64,000 nt of DNA from Roseburia_D yibonii (GTDB lineage Bacteria > Bacillota > Clostridia > Lachnospirales > Lachnospiraceae), in the NCBI RefSeq assembly GCF_014297335.1, contig NZ_JACOQH010000005.1:1-64000 (forward strand), written 5' to 3'. The notes below the pieces were generated by a model that searched no databases, had not been told where the DNA came from, and saw only the letters and a program-made list of their open reading frames with translations. This document shows, piece by piece, positions 41,720-49,645 of the stretch (within the stretch, counting starts at the first letter, position 1; each line of letters begins with the position of its first letter). A program made the position numbers and the translations under genes.

Positions 41720-43186
41720 TTAATCCTGTTCTGCAAGCGGGCTGTGTTCATAGCTTCTCGTCTGCTCAAACGCATATGCCGCGCGGATGATATTTTTCTC
41801 TTTGAAACAGTCTCCGATCAGCTGCAGTCCGATCGGCAGTCCGTTTTTGTCTTTTCCGCATGGAAGTGAGATTCCAGGCAGTCCGGCAAGATTGACGGAG
41901 ATCGTATAGATATCGCCGAGATACATCTTGATCGGATCGCTTAAGGATGCTCCGATCTTCGGTGCGGTCGTCGGTGCCGCCGGTCCGAGGATCACGTCAT
42001 ATTTTGCGAACGCTTCATCAAATGCCTTTTTGATCAGTGCCTTCGTGCGCAGTGCCTTCAAATAATAGGCATCATAATAACCGCTGCTGAGAACGAAGGA
42101 ACCGAGCATGATACGCCGTTTTACTTCCGGTCCGAAGCCTTCGGAACGTGTCTTTTTATACATATTGTGCAGTCCGTCGTATTCTTCGGTACGGTATCCG
42201 TATTTTACACCGTCAAAGCGGGCAAGGTTCGAGCTTGCTTCCGCGCAGGCGATGACATAGTAAGCAGGAATCGCGTATTCGACAAGACTCAAGTCAAATT
42301 TCTCCACGATTGCGCCCTTTTCTTCTAATTTCTTTGCTGCGCCAAGCACCGCTTCTTTGACCTCCGGATCCAACCCTTCTCCGAAATAATCCTTCGGGAT
42401 TCCGATCTTCATGCCCTTCACGTCATCCACAAGCGCTGACGTAAAATCCAGATCTTCTCTCCGAATCGAAGTGGAATCCTTCTTATCATAGGAAGCGATC
42501 GCCTCTAAGATCGTTGCGCAGTCCGTCACATCTTTTGCGACCGGTCCGATCTGATCCAGGGAGGAACCGTAAGCGATCAGTCCGTAACGGGAAACCGTGC
42601 CGTAGGTCGGCTTGATTCCGGTCACACCGCAAAAGGAACTCGGCTGACGGATCGATCCGCCGGTATCCGATCCGAGTGCAAAGGAGCACTCCTCTGCCGC
42701 TACCGCCGCGCAGGATCCACCGGAGGAACCACCCGGCACATGCTCCGTGTTCCACGGATTTTTTGTCACGCCGTAAGCAGAGGTCTCTGTCGTACTTCCC
42801 ATGGCAAATTCATCCATGTTGGTTTTTCCGAGGATGACCGCGCCGGCTTCCTCTAAATTTTTTACCGCCTCCGCAGTATAGGTCGGTTTGAAATTGTATA
42901 AGATCCTGGAAGAACAGGTTGTAAGCATGCCCTTTGTACACATATTATCCTTGATCGCCACCGGAACACCCGCAAGCGGTCCCGTCAGGGTACCGTCATC
43001 GATCTGTTTTTGTACTTCTTCCGCGCGCTTTAAGGCGCCCTCTCTGTCCACCGTCACAAAACTGCCGACGGTCTTTTCTTTTTTCTCGATCGCGTCTAAA
43101 GCTTCCGTGACTGCTTCCTTTACGGTCACTTCACCCGCTTTTATCTTCTTTCCCAGCTCAACGGCTGTCAAACTCATTAAACTCAT
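41720..43186 (-). CDS. gatA: Asp-tRNA(Asn)/Glu-tRNA(Gln) amidotransferase subunit A
   Basis: 488 residues. Amidase signature enzyme with the Lys-Ser-Ser triad: VAIKDNMCTKG, GGSSGGSCAAVAAEE and GSDTGGSIRQPSSFCG. Releases ammonia from Gln for the amidation of Asp-tRNA-Asn or Glu-tRNA-Gln. Starts MSLMSLTAVELG, 14 bp after gatC, with GGAGG upstream. Confidence 0.97.
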   Translation of the reverse strand: MSLMSLTAVELGKKIKAGEVTVKEAVTEALDAIEKKEKTVGSFVTVDREGALKRAEEVQKQIDDGTLTGPLAGVPVAIKDNMCTKGMLTTCSSRILYNFKPTYTAEAVKNLEEAGAVILGKTNMDEFAMGSTTETSAYGVTKNPWNTEHVPGGSSGGSCAAVAAEECSFALGSDTGGSIRQPSSFCGVTGIKPTYGTVSRYGLIAYGSSLDQIGPVAKDVTDCATILEAIASYDKKDSTSIRREDLDFTSALVDDVKGMKIGIPKDYFGEGLDPEVKEAVLGAAKKLEEKGAIVEKFDLSLVEYAIPAYYVIACAEASSNLARFDGVKYGYRTEEYDGLHNMYKKTRSEGFGPEVKRRIMLGSFVLSSGYYDAYYLKALRTKALIKKAFDEAFAKYDVILGPAAPTTAPKIGASLSDPIKMYLGDIYTISVNLAGLPGISLPCGKDKNGLPIGLQLIGDCFKEKNIIRAAYAFEQTRSYEHSPLAEQD

Positions 43187-43200
43187 GTCATTCCTCCTGC

Positions 43201-43500
43201 CTAACCGATCGTCTTTGGAACCTTAAAGCCGCCGTCTTTCATAACCGGGGCATTGGCAAGCGTATCTTTGCTGCCATCCCCGTTTGTGACAACGTCCTCG
43301 CGGAACACATTGTTTACCGGGAACACATGGGACATCGGCTCTACGCCTGACGTGTCCAGTTCATTCAATTTATCGATATAATCGAGCATATCGCCCATAT
43401 CCTTCTTGGCGCGCTCTTTTTCTTCGTCATTTAATTCCAGTTTTGCAAGGATTCCGACGTATTCGATCGTCTCATCGGAAATCATATTTTTTTCACTCAT
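43201..43500 (-). CDS. gatC: Asp-tRNA(Asn)/Glu-tRNA(Gln) amidotransferase subunit C
   Basis: 99 residues, normal GatC size. Typical pattern: SDETIEYVGILAKLELNDEE, MLDYIDKLNELDTSGVEPMS and FREDVV. It wraps around GatA and stabilises the complex. Sits between the archaeal-type AspRS gene and gatA. Confidence 0.95.
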   Translation of the reverse strand: MSEKNMISDETIEYVGILAKLELNDEEKERAKKDMGDMLDYIDKLNELDTSGVEPMSHVFPVNNVFREDVVTNGDGSKDTLANAPVMKDGGFKVPKTIG

Positions 43501-43521
43501 GGATCTGCTCCTTTCTTTTTC

Positions 43522-44853
43522 CTACGGTTCCAGACGGCTTAAATCTCTCGGGAAGAGGGTGGTCTCACGAACATTGTCCTCTCCGACAAGCTGCATCGTC
43601 AGACGCTCCAAACCGATACCAAGTCCACCATGCGGCGGCATACCATGCTTGAACGCGCTTAAATACTGTTCCATGCCCTCGGTCGTCATGCCGCGCTTTT
43701 CGATCTTTGCAAGAAGCTCGTTATAATCATGGATACGCTGTCCGCCGGTCGTGATCTCAAGTCCGTGGAACAGAAGGTCAAAGCTTAACGTATAGGTTGC
43801 ATCTTCCGGATCATCCATCGCGTAAAACGGTCTCTTCTTGGACGGATAATGTGTAATGAACACGAAATCCGCGCCGCACTCTTCTTTGTAATATTTTCCG
43901 ATCAGCGCTTCCTCTTCCGGCTCAAGATCGTAAGGGTTACGGATCTTTCTGCCGTATTTTTCGGAAACTTTCTGTTTTGCCTCATCAAAACGCACCGCCG
44001 GGATCTTATCCACATTCGGGAGCGTGATGTTTAACATTTTCAACTCTTTTGCATATTCTTTTGACAGGAGTTCCATCGTGTACTGTAAAAATCCGGTCTC
44101 CATCGCCATGATATCCTCATAGCCGTCAATATAGCCCATCTCAAAGTCAAGACTGGTGTACTCATTCAGATGACGCTTGGTATTGTGTTTCTCCGCACGG
44201 AACACCGGCGCTGTCTCAAAGACACGGTCAAAGACGCCGACCATCATCTGTTTATAGAACTGCGGGCTCTGCTGTAAGATCGCCGGTCTGTGGAAATACT
44301 CGAGTTTAAAGAGGTTTGCTCCGCCCTCCGCGCTCTTTGCGCCGAGCTTCGGGGTGTGGATCTCGGTAAATCCCTCTTTGTACAGGAAATCACGGAATCC
44401 TCTCACAATGCCTTCCTGGATACGGAACTTTGCGCGTTCTCTCACATTTCTGAGGGAGATCGCACGGTAATTTAAGTTTGCTTCCAGAGAAGTGTTTAAT
44501 TTCCACTTGGAAATCGCAAGCGGCATCGGCTCTACCGGCTCAGACAATACCTGAATCTCCGATAACCGGATCTCGATCCCGTTCGGGGCACGGTCTTCTT
44601 TTGATACAACGCCCTTTACTTCCACGGTCGCGCCCTCTTTTAAATCCTTTAAGTCAAAGTTTGTCTTTCCCTCTTCATATACGCACTGAAGAAGTCCCTC
44701 TCTCTTTCGCAGGATCACGAAAGCGACCTCGCCCATGTCACGGATGGCATGCACGGCTCCGTTTACTCTGACTGTCTCTCCGGTGAGATCCCCTGCAAGC
44801 AGTTCACTGATCTCTAATGTTTCTTTTTTGGTTACTCCTGTCACAAAATCCAT
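43522..44853 (-). CDS. aspS: Archaeal-type (probably non-discriminating) aspartyl-tRNA synthetase, AspRS2
   Basis: 443 residues, the length of archaeal/eukaryal AspRS, without the GAD domain of the 601-residue enzyme at 7489. Seen: OB domain (1-110), motif 1 FTEIHTPKL, motif 2 FRAEKHNTKRHLNEYTSLD, motif 3 GLGIGLERLTM. Joined to gatCAB, it most likely mischarges tRNA-Asn with Asp for amidation to Asn-tRNA. The leader carries a T-box with an Asn specifier, in line with this. AAAGGAG precedes the ATG. Confidence 0.93.
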   Translation of the reverse strand: MDFVTGVTKKETLEISELLAGDLTGETVRVNGAVHAIRDMGEVAFVILRKREGLLQCVYEEGKTNFDLKDLKEGATVEVKGVVSKEDRAPNGIEIRLSEIQVLSEPVEPMPLAISKWKLNTSLEANLNYRAISLRNVRERAKFRIQEGIVRGFRDFLYKEGFTEIHTPKLGAKSAEGGANLFKLEYFHRPAILQQSPQFYKQMMVGVFDRVFETAPVFRAEKHNTKRHLNEYTSLDFEMGYIDGYEDIMAMETGFLQYTMELLSKEYAKELKMLNITLPNVDKIPAVRFDEAKQKVSEKYGRKIRNPYDLEPEEEALIGKYYKEECGADFVFITHYPSKKRPFYAMDDPEDATYTLSFDLLFHGLEITTGGQRIHDYNELLAKIEKRGMTTEGMEQYLSAFKHGMPPHGGLGIGLERLTMQLVGEDNVRETTLFPRDLSRLEP

Positions 44854-44913
44854 ATTTTTGTACGCTCCTTTTCTATCCGCCTTTTGCGGTGTGTCGATAG
44901 GTGCGGGACGGGA

Positions 44914-45190
44914 TAAAAAAACGCCCCGGAATCCGAAGATTCCAGGGCGAGAATGTCAAATATCCCGCGGTACCACCCGCATTGAGAAAGGCTGTGCCTT
45001 CTCCACTTTATGCGCGTAACGTGCGCTCTCCGGGTAAACCTACTTGCATCCGGTCTTTTCGATCCGGGGTTCAATCTACCAGCTCCAGAGTGTTCCCGCT
45101 ATCTCCTCTTTCGGACAGCGCTCTCAGTCGGTGACGCCGTGTTCCTGTCGATGTCTGAAGATAGGAGTCTCTTTCTTCGCTTTTTCTTTG
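44914..45190 (-). ncRNA. T-box leader with terminator, Asn (AAC) specifier
   Basis: Fills the 356-bp gap ahead of aspS2. Minus strand: stem I region from about 45180, a candidate specifier GAAC at 45092-45095 next to a stem-closing CTCT, the T-box core GGGTGGTACCGCGG (44965-44979), and a terminator CGCCCTGGAATC/GGATTCCGGGGCG with seven T residues (44914-44949). The specifier can be read as AAC (Asn) or, one base earlier, GAA (Glu). Uncharged tRNA would favour the antiterminator and switch on aspS2-gatCAB. Confidence 0.9.
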
Positions 45191-45196
45191 TTTCAC

Positions 45197-45225
45197 ATAC
45201 TATCACATATCATTTTTCTTGGCAA
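45197..45225 (-). promoter_or_regulatory. Promoter of the T-box/aspS2-gatCAB transcript
   Basis: Minus strand TTGCCA (45220-45225), 17 bp, TAGTAT (45197-45202). The -35 lies inside the last codons of the upstream gene (stop at 45210), so there is no terminator between the two units. Confidence 0.75.
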
Positions 45226-46169
45226 GAATTTTTTTCATAATTTAAAATCGCCTGTCTGACTTTTAACGTTTCAAGCCTGGTTCCGTAGAAATCTTTTCTC
45301 GCACAGCCGGCTCTTCCTCCACCGGCACACGCACAGGCACATGCGCATGCACAGCCGCCTCCGCCGCCGTGGCCTCCCGTATGGTGCGTCGAGGTATAAA
45401 TGCCTCCCATTCCACGGTCTTTCGTATAATGATCTTTCCCTGCGACCCGTGCCCGGAAGATCAGCGCGAGGACACACACCAGGACCGGAACACCGATCAG
45501 AAGCGCAATGAGCACCACATCCGTTTTTGCCCGCGCGCTCGTTACCGCGTCATCCTCACTCTCAAAAAAATCCGCCGGATAATCGACCGTGACAGAATAC
45601 CGTTCCCCCGGAAACAGGCTGGTCTCCCACAGATAATCATCTCCATCCTCTACCGCCTGATACGGGACGGAATCCACGCCTTTCTGATTCCAGTAGACAG
45701 CCAGATGATCCACTTCGATCTCGTCAAACCAGCCCGGCGTGAAATTATAGGTGCGCCACTGCCCCGCCGTTTCATACATATGATGCTGGTGAATGGAAAA
45801 ATCAATATCCACTACCTCTCCCGCATAATATTCCCGGTCAAGATCCACTCTCACATAATCCTCGCCGTCATAGCTTTTATACTTTGCGCTCTTTACGCTG
45901 TCACTGAGCGGGCGTACATCCTCCACATATTCATTCGGGATCCCGATCTTTACCCAGGTCAGTGCGCCCTCACTCTCGTCATCCAGCACCTTCCACGCAA
46001 TATGGTAGGTCATATACAAAGAACCGTCCGATGCCGGTTTTATCTTTATCTCATAATCTTCGATCTCATCAAGTGCATCTGAATACGCCATGACACGTTC
46101 TTTCTGACCGAACAGACAGAACAGGACAAGCGCAAAAACCATGCAGATCTTCCATGTGTATTTTTTCAT
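45210..46169 (-). CDS. Secreted/membrane protein with C-terminal Gly-rich Cys-Ala repeat; candidate radical SAM substrate
   Basis: 319 residues. Signal peptide 1-28 (KICMVFALVLFCLFG, cut near VMA), an extracellular domain of about 185 residues (30-215) with DUF2207-like beta character, a transmembrane helix at 216-240, and a predicted cytosolic tail. In the tail, residues 265-289 are a Gly run followed by alternating Cys-Ala (Cys at 273, 275, 277, 279 and 281) and a last Cys at 289, then KDFYGTRLETLK. Its ATG overlaps the stop of the radical SAM gene (ATGA). A Cys-repeat tail on the same side of the membrane as the enzyme suggests post-translational modification. No exact family is recognised. 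Confidence 0.8.
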   Translation of the reverse strand: MKKYTWKICMVFALVLFCLFGQKERVMAYSDALDEIEDYEIKIKPASDGSLYMTYHIAWKVLDDESEGALTWVKIGIPNEYVEDVRPLSDSVKSAKYKSYDGEDYVRVDLDREYYAGEVVDIDFSIHQHHMYETAGQWRTYNFTPGWFDEIEVDHLAVYWNQKGVDSVPYQAVEDGDDYLWETSLFPGERYSVTVDYPADFFESEDDAVTSARAKTDVVLIALLIGVPVLVCVLALIFRARVAGKDHYTKDRGMGGIYTSTHHTGGHGGGGGCACACACACAGGGRAGCARKDFYGTRLETLKVRQAILNYEKNSCQEK

Positions 46170-47536
46170 TTCTGTTTTTCTCCCCTTTCCCTTAACGGGC
46201 AGCTCTTTTTATTTTTTGAAGCGTATGCCCGGTGCTTTCTGCTCGCAGCACGGTTCCAGATCTTTTTAAAACTTTCCGTCCGCATATCTCCAAGCGGTTT
46301 TTCATCCAGCCAGCTCTGACACGGTATGACCCTGCCATCGGGTGCTATCGCCATATTGCTCAGACACGCGCCGCAGGACGGCACCGAAAGTCCGATCGCG
46401 AGCAGTTTTTCTTCTGCGATCCAGCCCGGCGAAGTAAACGCGATCTCCATCCCGTTCGCATAGCAGTACGCCGCCGCATCTTCCAAGATCCGATACAGTT
46501 CTTCCTCCGCAAGCTGCGTCCGCTCCGACTCTTCCTTTCTCGCATTTCCGGTGACGATGAGCCCGGAGCAGGTCACATAGGTGACACCGAGCGCGTGTAA
46601 AAATTCGAGCGTATCCCGGTATTCCCGGTTCTTCGTGCAAAGCGGCGTATTGATGCTCAGATTAAGCCCCGCCGCAAGCGCGTTTTTGATCCCGTCCACC
46701 GTCTTTTTATAATTGTCCGCCCCGACCAGCTCATTATGTACCGCTTCCTTGTCCGAATAAAACGTCACCTGGACACTGTCCAGCTCCGCTTCTTTCAAAT
46801 TCGCGCAAAGCTCCGGTGAGAGCAGCACGCCGTTTGTGTTTAATCTTGTGACAAACCAGCGCGCCTCCTTTATCAGCTCACAGAGATCCGCCCGTAGTGT
46901 CGGTTCCCCGCCGGTAAACGTCAGCTGCGGGATCTTCGCCTTCCTGCAGGCGGCAATGATCTTTTTCCACTCTCCGGTCGAAAGCTCCGGCACCTCCGAC
47001 AGCTTCTGATCCGCCGCGTAACAGTGCAGACATTTCTGATTGCAGTGCCATGCGCCGTTTACCGTCATTGCCGATACCATAAGATCCATCCGGTGCGGCG
47101 CGGTCATATTTTTCGCGTACCCGGCAAGCGACAGCCCGCCGATCTCCACTTCCGGAATCTCACCGCGCACCACTGTGCGGAATGTATCCGTGATCGCGAG
47201 CAGATCCTCTTTTAGCATCTCATCCGTTGCCTGCGGATACACTTTTTTTACCCCGGCGAAGGTGCGGTCCAGAATCCCTGCCAGATCCTCTTCGCTCATT
47301 TCTCCCGCTCCATGCGCGTTTACCGCATTGGCAAACTCCGTAAACAGGATCGCCCATGCCTCATTTAGCGGCAGCAGCTCCTGCCCGTTTAAGATCGCTA
47401 TGGACGGCACCTTGCGAAACGGCAGGAAACGCGGCGGCACCATATGGATTCGGATCACTTCCGAGCTGCCCGGATCCCATGTCATATGGATCACCGACCG
47501 CCAGTTTTTTCTCTCATATTGTTTTTCCCGTAACAT
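46166..47536 (-). CDS. Radical SAM protein with partial SPASM region and extra N-terminal domain
   Basis: 456 residues. Residues 1-155 form a separate domain, perhaps substrate-recognising; the radical SAM core follows with CNQKCLHCY (Cys 165, 169, 172), GGEPT (209-213) and RLNTNGVLL. The C-terminal region has Cys 388, 391, 406 and 446 in the order C-x2-C ... C ... C, with the usual APDGRVIPCQSW block, so it is SPASM-like but with fewer Cys than full SPASM domains. Such enzymes modify peptides or proteins in RiPP-type systems. It lies 9 bp after the membrane gene and overlaps the Cys-Ala protein gene by 4 bp, so all three are made together. Confidence 0.9.
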   Translation of the reverse strand: MLREKQYERKNWRSVIHMTWDPGSSEVIRIHMVPPRFLPFRKVPSIAILNGQELLPLNEAWAILFTEFANAVNAHGAGEMSEEDLAGILDRTFAGVKKVYPQATDEMLKEDLLAITDTFRTVVRGEIPEVEIGGLSLAGYAKNMTAPHRMDLMVSAMTVNGAWHCNQKCLHCYAADQKLSEVPELSTGEWKKIIAACRKAKIPQLTFTGGEPTLRADLCELIKEARWFVTRLNTNGVLLSPELCANLKEAELDSVQVTFYSDKEAVHNELVGADNYKKTVDGIKNALAAGLNLSINTPLCTKNREYRDTLEFLHALGVTYVTCSGLIVTGNARKEESERTQLAEEELYRILEDAAAYCYANGMEIAFTSPGWIAEEKLLAIGLSVPSCGACLSNMAIAPDGRVIPCQSWLDEKPLGDMRTESFKKIWNRAASRKHRAYASKNKKSCPLRERGEKQK

Positions 47537-47545
47537 ATCTTTCCT

Positions 47546-48442
47546 CTATTCTCCCGCAAAAAGGATGATCATAAGCATGACAAATATCCAGAAACCCGTT
47601 TCGATCCAGAACACGATCCAGCCCATATACGGATTTCCCTGTACATGGCTCCAGCAGTCCGGCAGTTTTTTCTTTAAGTCATCCCAAACTTTCTGTTCGA
47701 GCACCGCATCCTTAAAAATATAGTAAAGCGCAATACTTGCGATCGCGCCGACAACCGCCCCGCAGACTCCCGCCTGGCCAATACGTGTAATATCGGATCT
47801 GAGTCCCCAGAACACAAGCGTGGTGACCCAGAGGATCGCGCTGTGTATCCTGCGGTTCTTCCGGTAAAAATATTTCCGGTCCAGCACCCCGCAGCAGGAA
47901 TAATAGGTTGGCATTTTTTCGTTCAGATACGGTCTCAACCGCTTGTGAAAGTCATGGACATGATTCTTCGCCTTCTGGTTTCCGATCTCATACGGAAAGC
48001 AAAGTTTATCCCTCCCTTTTCCGATCTGAAAACAGGAATCTTTGTAGTAGTATTTTTCCTCGCACAGCAGCCCGTCGTAATAGCTGTACGGCAGCATCCT
48101 TGTTCCGCCAAAGAATAACTCCTGCTCGATCCCTTCCTGCCGCAGCCAGAAGCCAAGCATCTTTTTCCTTTTTAAGACGCGGCCGCACGGCCAGATCACA
48201 TAGATCACGACTGCTATGCTAAAAAATGCCACCATGTTCCATCCTGCGGAATAAAACGCTCTCTCCTCCGCCGCGAGAAAAGCTTCGATCCCGATAAACG
48301 CGCAGATGAATCCCCAGATAAGTCTGCTTTTTCCCCTTCCCGCGAAGTAACGCTCGGAATATTTTGGCAGAAATCCCTCTGCTTCCCGCCTTTTTACTAT
48401 CTCGTCTTTTTTGCTTTTTTCTTTTTCATTCTTTTTTCCCAT
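47546..48442 (-). CDS. Polytopic membrane protein of the radical SAM operon
   Basis: 298 residues from ATG 48442 (MGKKNEKEKSKK) with AAGGAAG upstream; a longer frame to 48520 begins before the promoter -10 and is rejected. A very basic head (1-40) leads to helices at about 41-58, 68-86, 201-214, 222-243 and 274-295. The 115-residue middle part (87-200) holds five Cys (127, 137, 148, 183, 184), all of them in what would be a soluble loop. Not recognised. As first gene of the operon it may transport, anchor or further process the product. Confidence 0.7.
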   Translation of the reverse strand: MGKKNEKEKSKKDEIVKRREAEGFLPKYSERYFAGRGKSRLIWGFICAFIGIEAFLAAEERAFYSAGWNMVAFFSIAVVIYVIWPCGRVLKRKKMLGFWLRQEGIEQELFFGGTRMLPYSYYDGLLCEEKYYYKDSCFQIGKGRDKLCFPYEIGNQKAKNHVHDFHKRLRPYLNEKMPTYYSCCGVLDRKYFYRKNRRIHSAILWVTTLVFWGLRSDITRIGQAGVCGAVVGAIASIALYYIFKDAVLEQKVWDDLKKKLPDCWSHVQGNPYMGWIVFWIETGFWIFVMLMIILFAGE

Positions 48443-48475
48443 TCTGCTCTTCCTTACTCCCCCGGTTTTCTTTTC

Positions 48476-48504
48476 AGTATACCATATCAAATTTCTTTGC
48501 ACAA
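48476..48504 (-). promoter_or_regulatory. Promoter of the radical SAM operon
   Basis: Minus strand TTGTGC (48499-48504), 17 bp, TATACT (48476-48481), start near 48470. Its -35 lies close to the divergent asnA promoter; two TGCACAA-type boxes (48498-48504 and 48510-48515 on plus) sit between them. Confidence 0.75.
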
Positions 48505-48519
48505 ATATCTGCACAATCA

Positions 48520-48548
48520 TTGAAAAACAAAAACGAGATTGCTATAAT
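48520..48548 (+). promoter_or_regulatory. Promoter of asnA
   Basis: TTGAAA (48520-48525), 17 bp, TATAAT (48543-48548), leader about 43 nt, GAGG before ATG 48598. No T-box is present in this short leader. Confidence 0.8.
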
Positions 48549-48597
48549 AAATTAGGAAAAATCCAAGAACCCTATACAGAATCGAGGAAAAAACATA

Positions 48598-49608
48598 ATG
48601 GATCATTTAATTATACCGAAAGATTACCATTCGGAACTGAATCTGCATGACACACAGATCGCGATCAAGACGGTAAAAGATTTCTTCCAGAATCTTTTAG
48701 CGCTGCGCTTAAATCTATCCCGTGTCTCGGCACCGCTTTTCGTAGATCCGCTCTCCGGATTGAACGATGAGTTAAACGGCGTGGAACGTCCGGTCTCCTT
48801 TGGCATTCTTGAGCAGAATGATAAAGAAGCACAGGTCGTACACTCTCTCGCGAAATGGAAACGCTACGCACTTGGAAAATACGGCTTTTCCTGCGGCGAA
48901 GGTCTTTACACGGACATGAACGCGATCCGCAGGGACGAGACAACCGACAATATCCACTCTATTTTCGTGGATCAGTGGGACTGGGAAAAGATCATCCGAA
49001 AAGAAGACCGTACGGAAGAATATTTAAAAGATACCGTGCGCACGGTTTACAAAGTCTTACGCAAGACTGAAAAGTATATGTCCATTCAATATGATTACAT
49101 ACATGAGATCCTTCCGGAAGAGATCTTCTTTATCACTTCCCAGGAGCTTGAGGATATGTTCCCGGAATACACACCGAAGGAACGTGAATTTTACATCACC
49201 AAGACCAAAGGCGCTGTGTGCATCTTAAAGATCGGTGACACGTTGGAATCCGGCGAGAAACACGACGGCAGAGCCCCGGATTATGATGACTGGGCGTTAA
49301 ATGCCGATATCTTAGTTTATTATCCGGTTCTTGACATCGCGCTTGAGCTTTCTTCCATGGGTATCCGTGTAGACAAGAAGGCTCTCCTTTCCCAGCTTGA
49401 CAAGGCAGGCTGCCCGGAACGCGCAAAGCTTCCGTTCCAGAAAGCGGTCATTGACGAGAAACTTCCATACACGATCGGCGGCGGTATCGGTCAGTCCCGT
49501 ATCTGTATGTTCTTTTTACGAAAGGCTCATATCGGAGAGGTTCAGTCTTCGATCTGGAAACCGGACGACATCAAAGCATTAGAAAAAGCAGGCATCCAGT
49601 TGTTATAA
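48598..49608 (+). CDS. asnA: Aspartate--ammonia ligase (asparagine synthetase A)
   Basis: 336 residues, normal AsnA length. Class II synthetase-like fold, with VSAPLFVDPLSGLND, the KWKRYALGKYGFS region, LYTDMNAIRRDE, the FVDQWDWEKII block and C-terminal GGGIGQSRICMF. Makes free Asn from Asp, ammonia and ATP in the cytosol. With aspS2-gatCAB in the same window the cell has both a free and a tRNA-bound route to Asn. Monocistronic. Confidence 0.96.
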   Translation: MDHLIIPKDYHSELNLHDTQIAIKTVKDFFQNLLALRLNLSRVSAPLFVDPLSGLNDELNGVERPVSFGILEQNDKEAQVVHSLAKWKRYALGKYGFSCGEGLYTDMNAIRRDETTDNIHSIFVDQWDWEKIIRKEDRTEEYLKDTVRTVYKVLRKTEKYMSIQYDYIHEILPEEIFFITSQELEDMFPEYTPKEREFYITKTKGAVCILKIGDTLESGEKHDGRAPDYDDWALNADILVYYPVLDIALELSSMGIRVDKKALLSQLDKAGCPERAKLPFQKAVIDEKLPYTIGGGIGQSRICMFFLRKAHIGEVQSSIWKPDDIKALEKAGIQLL

Positions 49609-49634
49609 ACTGGACCCTGCTTCTTTTATTTTTT
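49586..49634 (+). terminator. Intrinsic terminator overlapping the asnA stop
   Basis: AAGCAGG and TCCAGTT pair with AACTGGA and CCTGCTT around GTTAT, then CTTTTATTTTTT. Confidence 0.85.
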
Positions 49635-49645
49635 CTTTTTCCTTC

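Noticed and set aside
45303..45368. Cys-Ala/Gly repeat as sequencing error or low-complexity noise
   Set aside because: The frame stays open through the repeat and continues into a normal C-terminus, and codons vary between units.
48482..48519. Shared operator for asnA and the radical SAM operon (two TGCACAA boxes)
   Set aside because: The two boxes are short, and one is just the -35 region itself; not enough to call a site.
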